This document shows, one piece after another, positions 40,228-48,736 of a DNA stretch of 64,000 bases. Source of the DNA: Streptomyces mobaraensis NBRC 13819 = DSM 40847 (GTDB lineage Bacteria > Actinomycetota > Actinomycetes > Streptomycetales > Streptomycetaceae). The notes under the pieces are model-generated. The model was not told the DNA's origin. It saw nothing but the letters and a program-made list of their open reading frames with translations, and did no database searches. The translations under genes were made by a program, and so were the position numbers. Position 1 is the first letter of the stretch, and the number at the start of each line of letters is the position of its first letter. The stretch is taken from contig NZ_CP072827.1 in assembly GCF_017916255.1 (NCBI RefSeq), forward strand, positions 5,109,501-5,173,500, read 5' to 3'.

Positions 40228-40492
40228 GCCCCGAGCCTAGCCGCGGCCCTCGCCGGGGCGGCCGACGCGGGCGGTCCGGGGGCCGGACAGGTGCCGGACG
40301 GGTGTGACCGTCGGTACGGGAGTGGCTGGATTGAGCCGTGCGCCCGCGCGGCCGAGCCGTCCGGTGTGATGTCCGTCATTTGGGACGTGACGCGCATCTC
40401 TCTGCCCCCACCAGCGCGGTGACGGGCGCTAAGGTCCGCAGCGGAGCCGTAAGTGAACCGCCGGTAAGCGCACAGGAATTAAGGGGACAGTC

Positions 40493-41341
40493 GTGGCCAA
40501 GAAGCTCGCCGTCGTCGGAGCCGGACTGATGGGTTCCGGTATCGCCCTGGTCTCCGCACAGGCCGGCTGGGAGGTCGTCCTGCGGGACGTCACCGACGCG
40601 GCGCTGAAGCGGGGCACCGACGGGATCCGGGCCTCGTACGACAAGTTCGTCTCCAAGGGGAAGCTGACGGCCGAGGCGGCCGACGCGGCGTTCGGGCGGA
40701 TCACGGCCACCACCGACCTGGACGCGGCGGCCGACGCGGACGTCGTCGTCGAGGCGGTCTTCGAGGACGTCGACACCAAGCGCGACATCTTCCGCGCGCT
40801 GGACGGGATGGTGCGCGAGGACGCCGTGCTCGCGTCCAACACCTCCGCCATCCCGATCACCAAGATCGCCGCCGCCACCTCCCGCCCCGAGCGCGTCGTG
40901 GGCGTCCACTTCTTCTCCCCGGTTCCGCTGATGCAGCTGTGCGAGCTCGTGCGCGGCCACAAGACCAGCGACGAGACGCTCGCCAAGGCCCGAGAGTTCG
41001 CCGAGGGCGTCGGCAAGACCTGCATCGTCGTCAACCGGGACGTGGCGGGGTTCGTCACCACCCGTCTGATCACCGCGCTCGTGGGCGAGGCCGTCAAGCT
41101 GTACGAGTCCGGGGTGGCCACCGCCGAGGACATCGACACCGCGTGCAAGCTCGGTTTCGGCCACGCGATGGGCCCGCTGGCCACCACCGACCTCACCGGC
41201 GTCGACATCCTGATGCACGCGATGGGGAACATCTACACCGAGTGCCAGGACGAGAAGTTCGCCCCGCCGGAGATCATGCGCCGCATGGTGGACGCGGGTG
41301 ACCTCGGCCGCAAGAGCGGGCAGGGCTTCTACCAGTACTGA
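40493..41341 (+). CDS. 3-hydroxybutyryl-CoA dehydrogenase
   Basis: NAD(P)-dependent dehydrogenase interconverting acetoacetyl-CoA and 3-hydroxybutyryl-CoA. The 282-residue protein has Rossmann motif GAGLMGSGIA at residues 9-18, catalytic His in VVGVHFFSPVPLM, and the C-terminal domain ending GRKSGQGFYQY. It starts with GTG after AAGGGGAC. In Streptomyces it feeds the ethylmalonyl-CoA and butyrate pathways. It shares a 265-bp divergent intergenic region with the adenosyltransferase gene. Confidence 0.94.
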   Translation: MAKKLAVVGAGLMGSGIALVSAQAGWEVVLRDVTDAALKRGTDGIRASYDKFVSKGKLTAEAADAAFGRITATTDLDAAADADVVVEAVFEDVDTKRDIFRALDGMVREDAVLASNTSAIPITKIAAATSRPERVVGVHFFSPVPLMQLCELVRGHKTSDETLAKAREFAEGVGKTCIVVNRDVAGFVTTRLITALVGEAVKLYESGVATAEDIDTACKLGFGHAMGPLATTDLTGVDILMHAMGNIYTECQDEKFAPPEIMRRMVDAGDLGRKSGQGFYQY

Positions 41342-41478
41342 GCCGTCCGCGCAAAGCCCGGTTCACCCTGCCGTGTGAATTCGGTAATGGTTCGCTAACG
41401 GACGGCAACCTTCGCGTGTGAGAGGCAGTCAGTTCTTTAGAGCCACAACCACACCACGCAGCACTCAGGGGAGCGCAT

Positions 41479-41823
41479 ATGCACATCAGGGGCGACCACG
41501 CCGAACTGGTCGTCGGGGGCCGCCTCGACGTCCGCAACGCGGCGGACGCCCGAACGGTCCTGCACTCCGCGCTCGACGCCGGCCGGGGCGACCTCGTCCT
41601 CGACCTCACCGAGCTGGACTCCTGGGACGCCACCGGACTCGGCGTCATCATGGGGGCCCACCGCCGGGCCGGGCGCACCGGCCGGCGGCTGGTGCTGCGC
41701 GGGGTGCCGGACCGGATGCAGCGCGTGCTGGTGGCCACCCGGCTGCACCGGATCCTGGCCATCGAGGACCCCGAACAGCCGGGCCGCGTCACCCCCCTCC
41801 CGGCGTGTGAACGCGCCGGATGA
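41479..41823 (+). CDS. STAS-domain protein (anti-sigma factor antagonist-like)
   Basis: A 114-residue single STAS domain. The conserved phosphorylation loop reads DSWDATGLGVIMG, with Thr at the place where SpoIIAA-type antagonists carry the regulatory Ser. It starts with ATG after AGGGGAG. No anti-sigma kinase gene is adjacent, so it probably belongs to the large Streptomyces partner-switching network. The last residues (PEQPGRVTPLPACERAG) lie outside the domain. Confidence 0.85.
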   Translation: MHIRGDHAELVVGGRLDVRNAADARTVLHSALDAGRGDLVLDLTELDSWDATGLGVIMGAHRRAGRTGRRLVLRGVPDRMQRVLVATRLHRILAIEDPEQPGRVTPLPACERAG

Positions 41824-42037
41824 GGCGGGTGTGAGCCGAGTGTCCGGATTGCCCGCACGAGGGTGACGCCCGGGGCGCCGTGGGCGCTCCCCGTCGGCGA
41901 TACTGTCCCAAGGTCTGTTCGGTTTCCCGTCGCTTTCGCCTTGCAGAAGCCCGCGGGGCGCCGGACCGGTGGTCGGAAGAGCGCGGACAGGCCGGGAGGA
42001 CACGACGGCACGCCACGCGACTGGGGGGCTTTGAACG

Positions 42038-44590
42038 ATGGACCCGACCAACCGGACACCCGACGCGGCGCGGCCGGGTGAGGGCCGTACGGGTACCGGC
42101 TCCCCGGTGCCCGCCCAGCAGGGCGAGGAGACGGGTCAGAGCCCCGCCCCGGTCCGGGTCGTCCAGCTCGTCGCCGGGGACTACCTGCTCACCGTCAACC
42201 CCGTGGACGGCAGTGAGATAGAGCCCTGTCCGCCCGGCCGCATGCCCCCGCCCGCCCGCCGGCACGATCCCGAGGCACGCGCGGAGCGGGACCGCGCCGC
42301 CGTCCCGCCGCCGCCCGCCGGCGCCGTACGGTCCGGGGCGCCGCTCATCGGCCGCGCCGAGGTCCGCGAACGGCTCGGCCGGCTGCTCTCGCGCGGCCGT
42401 TCCGTCCGCCTCACCGGCCCCGCCGGTTCCGGGCGCACCGCCCTGCTGGACGTCCTCGCGGCCGACTGCGCCCACCTGGCGCCCGACGGCGTCGTCCGGC
42501 TGAACGGCCGTCACCGCACCACCGCCGACCTCCTCCACGAGCTCTTCGCCGCCGTCCACCACGCGCCCCTGCACCGGCCCGACCGGGCCGGACTGCCCGC
42601 CGCCGTACGGGAGATCGGCGCGGTCGTCGTCCTGGACGACCTGGAGTTCGGCGGTGCCGCGCTCGACGAACTCCTGGACGCCACCCCGGAGTGCGCCTTC
42701 CTCTTCGCCGCCCGGCCCGACGTCCCGGCGCCCTCCGCCGACGCGCACGTCGAGGAGGTCGTCCTCGACGGCCTCGACCGCACCGAGTGCCTGGAGCTCC
42801 TGGAGACGGCCGTCGACCGGCCGCTCACCGACGAGGAGGCCGACTGGGCGGCCGACCTGTGGGTCGAGTCGGACGGGCTGCCGCTGCGGTTCGTCCAGGC
42901 CGGCGCGCTGCTGCGGCGGCTCGACAGCGCCGCGTCCGACGCGGACGCGGCCGACGGGGAGCGGCCGTTCAGCATTCCCGAGGACGGCGTCGCCGAGGGC
43001 GATCCCTCGCGCGGCGGGGAGGGGGCCCCGGCCGGCCGGCGCGAACCGCTGCCCCGGGGGACCGCGCCCGCCGCGGCGCTCGCCGCCCGGCTGAGCGACT
43101 CCGCCCGCGAGACCCTGCGGTTCGCCCTCGCCCTGGGCGGCGAGGTGCCGCACCAGGCCCAACTGCCCGCGCTCGTCGGGGACGAGCACGCCGACGCCGC
43201 CGTGGCGGAGCTGTTCGACGGCGGGCTGATCACCGTCGTCGGCGCGCACTACCGGGTGGCCGCCGGGGTCGCGGGAGACCTGGCGGCCGCGGACCGGTCC
43301 GAGGGCGCCGCCGAGCGCGTCCTGGCCGCCGCCCGGCACTACGCCTGGTGGGCCGGGCACCCCTCCGTCACCCCCGAGCGCATCGCCGCCGAGGCGGACG
43401 TCGTCCTCGCCGCGCTCGCCGCCCTGGTCACCTCCGGCGCGCCCGGCCACCCGGCCGCCGCCGTCCTGCTGGCCCGCACGGCCGCGCCGGCGTTCGCGGG
43501 CGCCCTGCACTGGAGCGCCTGGGAGCGCGGGCTCCGGCATGGACAGGAGGCCGCGCGACTGGCCGGCGAAGTGGGCGAAGAAGCGTATTTCCACCATGAG
43601 TTGGGCGTTCTCGCGCTGTGCACCGGGAACCTGGGCCGGGCGCGCGCCGAACTGGAGGCGTCCACCGGGCTGCGCGGGGTGCTCGCCGACAAGCGCGGCG
43701 CCGTCGCGAGCCGGCGGGCGCTCGCCCTGGTCGCCGACCGGTCCCGGCCGGCGCCCGCCCCCACGCCCGTCGGACGGCCCGGCGGTCCCGCCGTCCGGCC
43801 GCCCGCCGCGCCGGCCGGCGGCCCCCGCGGGTCCGCGGGCGAGGAGGTCCCGGCGGCCCGCAGCGAGCAGTCCGCGGCGCCGCCGGCCGGGCCCGCGCCC
43901 TTCACCACCGACCCGGACCGCGTCGCCACCGCGGCCATCAACCGCGTTCCCGCGCCGCGCGCCGGGACGGGCGCCGGTGCGCCCCCGGCGGGCGGCAAGC
44001 GGGGCGGCCGGCCGCAGGCGTGGGTGCAGAAGCTGATGGCCGGCGGCGGGCGCCGCAACCTGGCCGCCGCCGGGGCCGGCGTGGTGCTCGCCGCCGTGCT
44101 CGGCACCGTCGTGTCGCTCGGGACGTCCGCCGGGGGCGGCGAGTCGGGTGGCGGTGATCAGGACGCGGTCAAGCCGGACCGGTCCGCTTCCCAGCAGGAC
44201 GGGGAGCCCGATCTGACCGCCGACCATCCGGTGGGGGGTGGGGGTGGGCCCGCCCCGATGCGGGGGCGGGGTGGCGCGTCGGAGCGGGTCGGTACGCAGG
44301 GGCCGAGTGGGGCGCCGTCGGGGACGCCGTCCGGGAGCACCTCGCCGTCGCCGTCGGGCACCGCTTCGCCCGATGACTCGCCGTCGCCCACCCGGACGCC
44401 TGGTGGTGGGCACTCGACTGGGCCCACTCGTACGCCGGGGGGCGGTGAGTCGACCAAGACTCAGCCTCCGACCACTCCGAGTGAGCCGACGGATACGCCG
44501 AAGACGGAGCCGCCGGTGACGCAGAAGCCGACTCCGCCTGCCGGCGGGGGTGACTCGGCGGGGTCGGGGACGGTCAAGCCGAGTAGCTGA
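42038..44590 (+). CDS. Large P-loop ATPase-like membrane protein
   Basis: An 850-residue protein with an NB-ARC/STAND-like P-loop domain in the cytoplasm. The Walker A-like motif is GPAGSGRT (127-134), in which the usual Lys is Arg133. A VVLDDLEF segment resembles Walker B. Helical ARM/winged-helix-like regions follow (to about 560). Next come a Pro/Ala-rich linker, one membrane span (about 673-697) and an exterior tail of about 150 residues rich in Pro, Thr, Ser and Gly with repeated TRTPGGG units. It is annotated in relatives only as an ATP/GTP-binding protein. It lies 214 bp after the STAS gene, but any functional link is unknown. Confidence 0.75.
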   Translation: MDPTNRTPDAARPGEGRTGTGSPVPAQQGEETGQSPAPVRVVQLVAGDYLLTVNPVDGSEIEPCPPGRMPPPARRHDPEARAERDRAAVPPPPAGAVRSGAPLIGRAEVRERLGRLLSRGRSVRLTGPAGSGRTALLDVLAADCAHLAPDGVVRLNGRHRTTADLLHELFAAVHHAPLHRPDRAGLPAAVREIGAVVVLDDLEFGGAALDELLDATPECAFLFAARPDVPAPSADAHVEEVVLDGLDRTECLELLETAVDRPLTDEEADWAADLWVESDGLPLRFVQAGALLRRLDSAASDADAADGERPFSIPEDGVAEGDPSRGGEGAPAGRREPLPRGTAPAAALAARLSDSARETLRFALALGGEVPHQAQLPALVGDEHADAAVAELFDGGLITVVGAHYRVAAGVAGDLAAADRSEGAAERVLAAARHYAWWAGHPSVTPERIAAEADVVLAALAALVTSGAPGHPAAAVLLARTAAPAFAGALHWSAWERGLRHGQEAARLAGEVGEEAYFHHELGVLALCTGNLGRARAELEASTGLRGVLADKRGAVASRRALALVADRSRPAPAPTPVGRPGGPAVRPPAAPAGGPRGSAGEEVPAARSEQSAAPPAGPAPFTTDPDRVATAAINRVPAPRAGTGAGAPPAGGKRGGRPQAWVQKLMAGGGRRNLAAAGAGVVLAAVLGTVVSLGTSAGGGESGGGDQDAVKPDRSASQQDGEPDLTADHPVGGGGGPAPMRGRGGASERVGTQGPSGAPSGTPSGSTSPSPSGTASPDDSPSPTRTPGGGHSTGPTRTPGGGESTKTQPPTTPSEPTDTPKTEPPVTQKPTPPAGGGDSAGSGTVKPSS

Positions 44591-44602
44591 CCGGGGTGGG
44601 GG

Positions 44603-44785
44603 TGCCCCAGTCCCGCCCTTTCGCCGTTTCCTGGGGCTGCGCCCCAGACCCCCTTTTCGCGGCTTCGCCGCTCGTCCTCAAACGCCGGACGGGCTGAAGA
44701 GGGCGCCCGCTCCAGCCCGTCCGGCGTTTGAGGACAGCGCCCGAAGGGCGCTTCGGGGGTGCGGGGGCGGAGCCCCCGGGGCCCC
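44603..44785. repeat. Dispersed intergenic palindromic repeat, copy C
   Basis: Third copy of the family seen at 22682 and 34323, with both arms: CCTGGGGCTGCGCCCCAG, GCGGCTTCGCCGC, CTCAAACGCCGGACGGGCTG and the inverted CAGCCCGTCCGGCGTTTGAG. It fills the space between the convergent P-loop protein and nucS genes and ends exactly at the nucS stop codon. Confidence 0.85.
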
Positions 44786-45448
44786 TCAGAACAGCCGCAG
44801 CTTGTCGTCCTCGATCCCCCGCAGCGCGTCGTAGTCGAGCACGACGCACCCGATCCCCCGGTCCGTCGCGAGGACACGAGCCTGCGGCTTGATCTCCTGG
44901 GCGGCGAAGATGCCGCGTACCGGTGCCAGGTGCGGGTCGCGGTTGAGGAGTTCGAGGTAGCGGGTGAGCTGTTCGACGCCGTCGATCTCGCCGCGGCGCT
45001 TGAGTTCGACGGCGACCGTCTGACCGTCGGCGTCGCGGCAGAGGATGTCGACCGGGCCGATCGCCGTCGGGTATTCGCGGCGGATCAGGGTGTAGCCCTC
45101 GCCGAGGGTCTCGATGCGGTCCGCGAGGAGCTCCTGAAGGTGCGCTTCCACGCCGTCCTTGATGAGGCCCGGGTCGACGCCCAGCTCGTGCGAGGAGTCG
45201 TGGAGGACCTCCTCCATGGTGATGATGAGCTTCTCGCCCGCCTTGTTGATCACCGTCCAGACACTGCCGTCGCCCTCCTTGAGGGTGCACGGCGGGGACA
45301 TCCAGTTGAGGGGCTTGTAGGCCCGGTCGTCCGCGTGGATCGAGACACTGCCGTCGGCCTTGACGAGGATGAGACGGGGGGCGGACGGCAGGTGGGCGGT
45401 GAGCCGGCCGGCGTAGTCCACGGAGCAACGGGCGATGACGAGACGCAT
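44786..45448 (-). CDS. nucS: Mismatch-specific endonuclease NucS/EndoMS
   Basis: Cuts both strands at mismatches and provides non-canonical mismatch repair in actinobacteria lacking MutS/MutL. The 220-residue protein has an N-terminal DNA-binding and dimerisation domain and a C-terminal RecB-like nuclease domain. The metal-binding D...ExK motif is Asp134 (GPVDILCRD), Glu148 and Lys150 (VAVELKRRG). The C-terminal DDKLRLF resembles the sliding-clamp-binding peptide of this family. The ATG at 45448 opens directly into the family N-terminus ([16 protein letters not shown]). Confidence 0.96.
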   Translation of the reverse strand: MRLVIARCSVDYAGRLTAHLPSAPRLILVKADGSVSIHADDRAYKPLNWMSPPCTLKEGDGSVWTVINKAGEKLIITMEEVLHDSSHELGVDPGLIKDGVEAHLQELLADRIETLGEGYTLIRREYPTAIGPVDILCRDADGQTVAVELKRRGEIDGVEQLTRYLELLNRDPHLAPVRGIFAAQEIKPQARVLATDRGIGCVVLDYDALRGIEDDKLRLF

Positions 45449-45658
45449 GGTGAGCCACGCTACTCGACTCCCGGCACCGGACGCGATTCGCCCTGGATGG
45501 GCCCGTTCGCCGGTGGCCAGTTGTAGGTGCGTTCTCCTGGTGGGGCAGCAGTGGCCGGATTACCGTTGAAGCGGGCGGTCGTCGTACGGGCACAGGGCGT
45601 CGTCGTCCGCTCGCCCACCCCAGGACCCCGCCCGGCGGGGTCCGCGAGAGGAGAACTC

Positions 45659-46051
45659 ATGTCGCTCGACGTCTCACCGGCCCTCCTCGAACAGGCCGAG
45701 CGAGGCGAGGTCGACGAAGAGGCATTCGTCGACTGCGTCCGGAACTCCCTGCCCTACGCCTGGGAGATGATCAGCTCGCTGGTGACCCGGCTCGAGGTCG
45801 AAGGCGGCGAGTTCGCCGACAACCGGACGCCGCCGCCGGACGAGCAGGCGCGCGGTCAGCTGCTGCGCGCCCTGGCGAGCGACGCGATCCGCGGAGCGCT
45901 CCAGCGGCACTTCGGGGTCCGGCTGGCGTTCCAGAACTGCCACCGGGTCGCCGTCTTCCCGCTCGACCCCTCGGCCGACGAGCGGCTGGCCCGCTTCACG
46001 TCCGTCCGCGGGCAGCTCCTCAACCAGTCCCCGGAGCTGCGCGACTGCTGA
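45659..46051 (+). CDS. SCO5389-family conserved protein, function unknown
   Basis: A 130-residue soluble acidic protein, widespread in streptomycetes in this neighbourhood. It is mostly helical by eye (LLEQAERGEVDEEAFVDCVR, WEMISSLVTRLEVEG). The ATG at 45659 follows AGAGGAGA; the open frame extends upstream without a second site. It is divergent from nucS with a 210-bp shared upstream region. No catalytic motif was recognised. Confidence 0.85.
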   Translation: MSLDVSPALLEQAERGEVDEEAFVDCVRNSLPYAWEMISSLVTRLEVEGGEFADNRTPPPDEQARGQLLRALASDAIRGALQRHFGVRLAFQNCHRVAVFPLDPSADERLARFTSVRGQLLNQSPELRDC

Positions 46052-46105
46052 ACCGGCGCCGCCGCCGCTCCGCGCGCGGGGGCGCGGGACGGTACGGGGG
46101 CGGCG

Positions 46106-46132
46106 GCTCCCCGGAACCTGTGGCCGGGGAGC
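46106..46132. terminator. Stem-loop between convergent genes
   Basis: GCTCCCCGG (46106-46114) pairs perfectly with CCGGGGAGC (46124-46132) over a 9-nt loop, between the SCO5389-family gene and the luciferase-like gene. Confidence 0.6.
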
Positions 46133-46250
46133 GGGGGCGGTCACCGCGGTGCGCGGCGCCGACGACGTGCCGCGCGCCGGGGGCGGCCCGCCGTGTGGCG
46201 CGCACGCGTCCGCGCGCCCCGTGGGAAACGGCCAAAGACCGTCACCGTTC

Positions 46251-47276
46251 TCAGCGGATCAGCGGCAGTACCTCCGCGCCGAGCCTGCGCAGGTTCTCCT
46301 CGGTCGCCGCGAGGTCCCCCGATCCCTCGGCCAGCAGCGCGAAGCCGCGGATCCCGGTCCGTTCCGCCGTGGCCGCGAGGCGGTCGGCGCACAGCCGGGG
46401 CGAGCCGACCGGGTGGAGGGAGCAGAGCAGCTCCGTGTACGCGAGCGGGTCCCGCATCCGGCGTTCCCGGCCGTCGACGGTGACGTGCGCGCCGAGGCCC
46501 TGGCGCAGCCAGCCGGGCATCGCCTTCAGCAGGGTCTCCGCCGCCTCCTGGCGCCGGTCCGCCACCTGCACCACGCCCGCCGCGACGTGCCCGGCGGTCG
46601 CCACGTGCTCCGGGGAACTCCCGGATTCCAGGGCGCACTTGCGCCACAGGGACACCATTTCGGCCTTCTCCTCGTCGGTGCTGTGCATGCCGAGCAGCAT
46701 GGGCAGCCCGTGCCGGGCGGCCAGCCGGACGCCGGCGGGCGAGGTGCAGGCGACCAGCACCGGCGGACCGGGCCGGTCGAGCAGTTCGTCCGGGCGCGGC
46801 ACCACCGGCACCTCGCGGAAGGAGAATCGTTTGCCCGAAGCGCCGACGCGGGGTTCGCGCAGCCAGCGCATCAGCAGTTCGAGGGATTCCGGAAACGCTT
46901 CTTCGTAAGCCTGGACGCCCGCGTTGAACACTTCCAGGTCCACCCAGGGCCCACCGCGGCCCACCCCGAGGGTGAACCGGCCGCCCGAGGCGATGTGCAG
47001 CACCGCCGTCTGCTCCCCGAGGGTCACGGGGTGGGTGGTGGGCAGGACGCTCACCGCCGTGCCCACCCGGATCCGCCGGGTGCGGCCCAGGAGCAGCCCG
47101 GCCAGCGTCACCGCCGAGGGGCAGACGCCGTACGGGACGAAGTGGTGCTCGGCCAGCCAGACCGCGTCGAGCCCGGCCTCCTCGGCGACCTCGGCCGTCC
47201 GCACCGCCCGGTACAGCGCCTCTCCGTGACCCTGGCCCGGGAACTGGGCGGCCAGGACGAACGCTCCAACGCGCAT
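46251..47276 (-). CDS. Luciferase-like (LLM class) flavin-dependent oxidoreductase
   Basis: A TIM-barrel flavin monooxygenase of 341 residues, using reduced FMN or F420. Family features include VWLAEHHFVPYGVCPSA near residue 45, a GTAVSVLPTTHPVTLGEQ strand-loop and GRFTLGVGRGGPWVDLE. The ATG at 47276 (MRVGAFVLAAQFPGQ) follows AGGAAGG; the frame extends 19 codons upstream without a site. The substrate is unknown. Confidence 0.9.
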   Translation of the reverse strand: MRVGAFVLAAQFPGQGHGEALYRAVRTAEVAEEAGLDAVWLAEHHFVPYGVCPSAVTLAGLLLGRTRRIRVGTAVSVLPTTHPVTLGEQTAVLHIASGGRFTLGVGRGGPWVDLEVFNAGVQAYEEAFPESLELLMRWLREPRVGASGKRFSFREVPVVPRPDELLDRPGPPVLVACTSPAGVRLAARHGLPMLLGMHSTDEEKAEMVSLWRKCALESGSSPEHVATAGHVAAGVVQVADRRQEAAETLLKAMPGWLRQGLGAHVTVDGRERRMRDPLAYTELLCSLHPVGSPRLCADRLAATAERTGIRGFALLAEGSGDLAATEENLRRLGAEVLPLIR

Positions 47277-47478
47277 CTCGTGCACCTTCCTGCGCGACCG
47301 ACCCGACCCCCCGGTGGCAATAACGCCCGACACGTGCCACGAGGTACGGGCGCTCAGGAAGTTTTCATGATGATCGGAGAGGGTGGCCGGGTAGGGCTGG
47401 GGTACGTCCGGCCGGGGTGGTGACCGTCCCGCGTACCCTGGTCACAGCCCGTAGCTCGTCCGACCTCCGAGGTGACCC

Positions 47479-47817
47479 GTGTCCCCGCGCCGAAACCGCC
47501 CCCGAGGCGGCGCCGCCAGCCAAGCCGCCGAGTCCGACCGGTACGAGGGCGGCGGGACGCGCTACGGCCTGGAGCAGACGGAGAGCTGGCAGGGCGAGGA
47601 CTGGTCGGTCCGCATGGTCGGCGGGAGTTCGGCGGGCAAGCGCTACCGCTGCCCCGGCTGCGACCAGGAGATCCCGCCCGGGGTCCCGCACTTGGTGGTG
47701 TGGCCGCAGTACGGCGCCGGGGTCGAGGACCGCCGGCACTGGCACAAGTCCTGCTGGAACGCGCGGGACCGCCGGAGCGCGCGGCTCCAGCGGTCCCGTA
47801 ACGCGCCGCGGTACTGA
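47479..47817 (+). CDS. Small zinc-ribbon-like conserved protein
   Basis: A 112-residue basic protein. The N-terminus is Arg/Gly/Ala-rich. The core has CPGCDQEIPPG followed about 20 residues later by HWHKSCW, a CxxC...HxxxC set suggesting a zinc ribbon or HNH-related fold without clear catalytic residues. It starts with GTG after GAGGTG. A TACCCT at 47434 is a possible -10. It is conserved in streptomycetes and its function is unknown. Confidence 0.75.
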   Translation: MSPRRNRPRGGAASQAAESDRYEGGGTRYGLEQTESWQGEDWSVRMVGGSSAGKRYRCPGCDQEIPPGVPHLVVWPQYGAGVEDRRHWHKSCWNARDRRSARLQRSRNAPRY

Positions 47818-47839
47818 GTACCGCTCGTCTCGACTGCCG

Positions 47840-48736
47840 TCAGGCGTCGCGCTTGTTCAGCACCAGGTGGGCGCCGGCCGTGGCGGCGGCGGTCAGCGCG
47901 AGCATGATCCACAGCGGCTCCCAACCGGACGGGCCGCCGTCCACGTTCGCCCCGTAGAGGGTGAACAGCTGCATGGGGATCGAGTACTTGGCGAGCACCT
48001 CGCCGATGTCCTTGACGGCGTCGGCCTGGAGGAACAGGGACAGCAGCGGCGGCAGCAGCACCAGGCCCAGCATGCCGGTGATCGCCCCGGCGGAGTGCCG
48101 CAGCAGGGTGCCGACGGCCAGCGCCAGCAGCCCGGCCAGCGCCACGTAGAGGCTGACGCCGACGGTCGCCTTGAACCACTGGCCCGCGGTCGGGTCCTCG
48201 GTGACCTGGTCGCTCAGCAGGGCGGCACTGATCATGGCGACGAGGAGCGTCGCGATCAGCGTCGTCACAAAGGACAGGGAGCCGAAGACGATCGCCTTCG
48301 CCGTCAGCACCCGGGAGCGGCTGGGGCAGGCGGTGAGAGTGGTGCGGACGAGCCCGGTGCCGTACTCGGAGGAGATGGTCAGCACGCCCAGGGTGAGCAC
48401 CGGGATCATGCCGAGCAGTACGCCGACGGCGCCCAGGCCCAGCATGTCCTCACCGCTGGCGAGCTTGTCCGAGGCGGAGGCGACCAGCGACAGCGTCAGG
48501 CCGAGGCCGACGACGAGCACCAGCATCGTGCCCAGCGTCCACATCGTGGACCGCAGGCTCCGGATCTTCGTCCACTCGGCGACGACGGCGTCCCCGAGGT
48601 GCGCCGCGCGCACCGGGACCGGCGAGACATAGCCGCCCGGCCCGCCGGGGCCCGCCTGACCGGGCCAGTACGGCTGCGCGTGCTGCGGCGCGCCCTGCGG
48701 GGGCGCGGGGTGCTGAGGGGTCGTCGGGGTGGTCAT
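47840..48736 (-). CDS. ABC-2 type transporter permease (pair 1)
   Basis: A 298-residue membrane subunit. A Pro/Gly/Gln-rich cytoplasmic N-terminus of about 45 residues precedes six membrane segments. The family hallmark VVAEWTKIRSLRSTMWTL sits just before the first span, and SSEYGTGLVRTTL follows the second. The C-terminus is LVLNKRDA. The ATG overlaps the stop of its ATPase gene by 4 nt. It is related to the permease at 50958. The substrate is unknown; exporters of this kind handle drugs, lipids or peptides. Confidence 0.9.
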   Translation of the reverse strand: MTTPTTPQHPAPPQGAPQHAQPYWPGQAGPGGPGGYVSPVPVRAAHLGDAVVAEWTKIRSLRSTMWTLGTMLVLVVGLGLTLSLVASASDKLASGEDMLGLGAVGVLLGMIPVLTLGVLTISSEYGTGLVRTTLTACPSRSRVLTAKAIVFGSLSFVTTLIATLLVAMISAALLSDQVTEDPTAGQWFKATVGVSLYVALAGLLALAVGTLLRHSAGAITGMLGLVLLPPLLSLFLQADAVKDIGEVLAKYSIPMQLFTLYGANVDGGPSGWEPLWIMLALTAAATAGAHLVLNKRDA

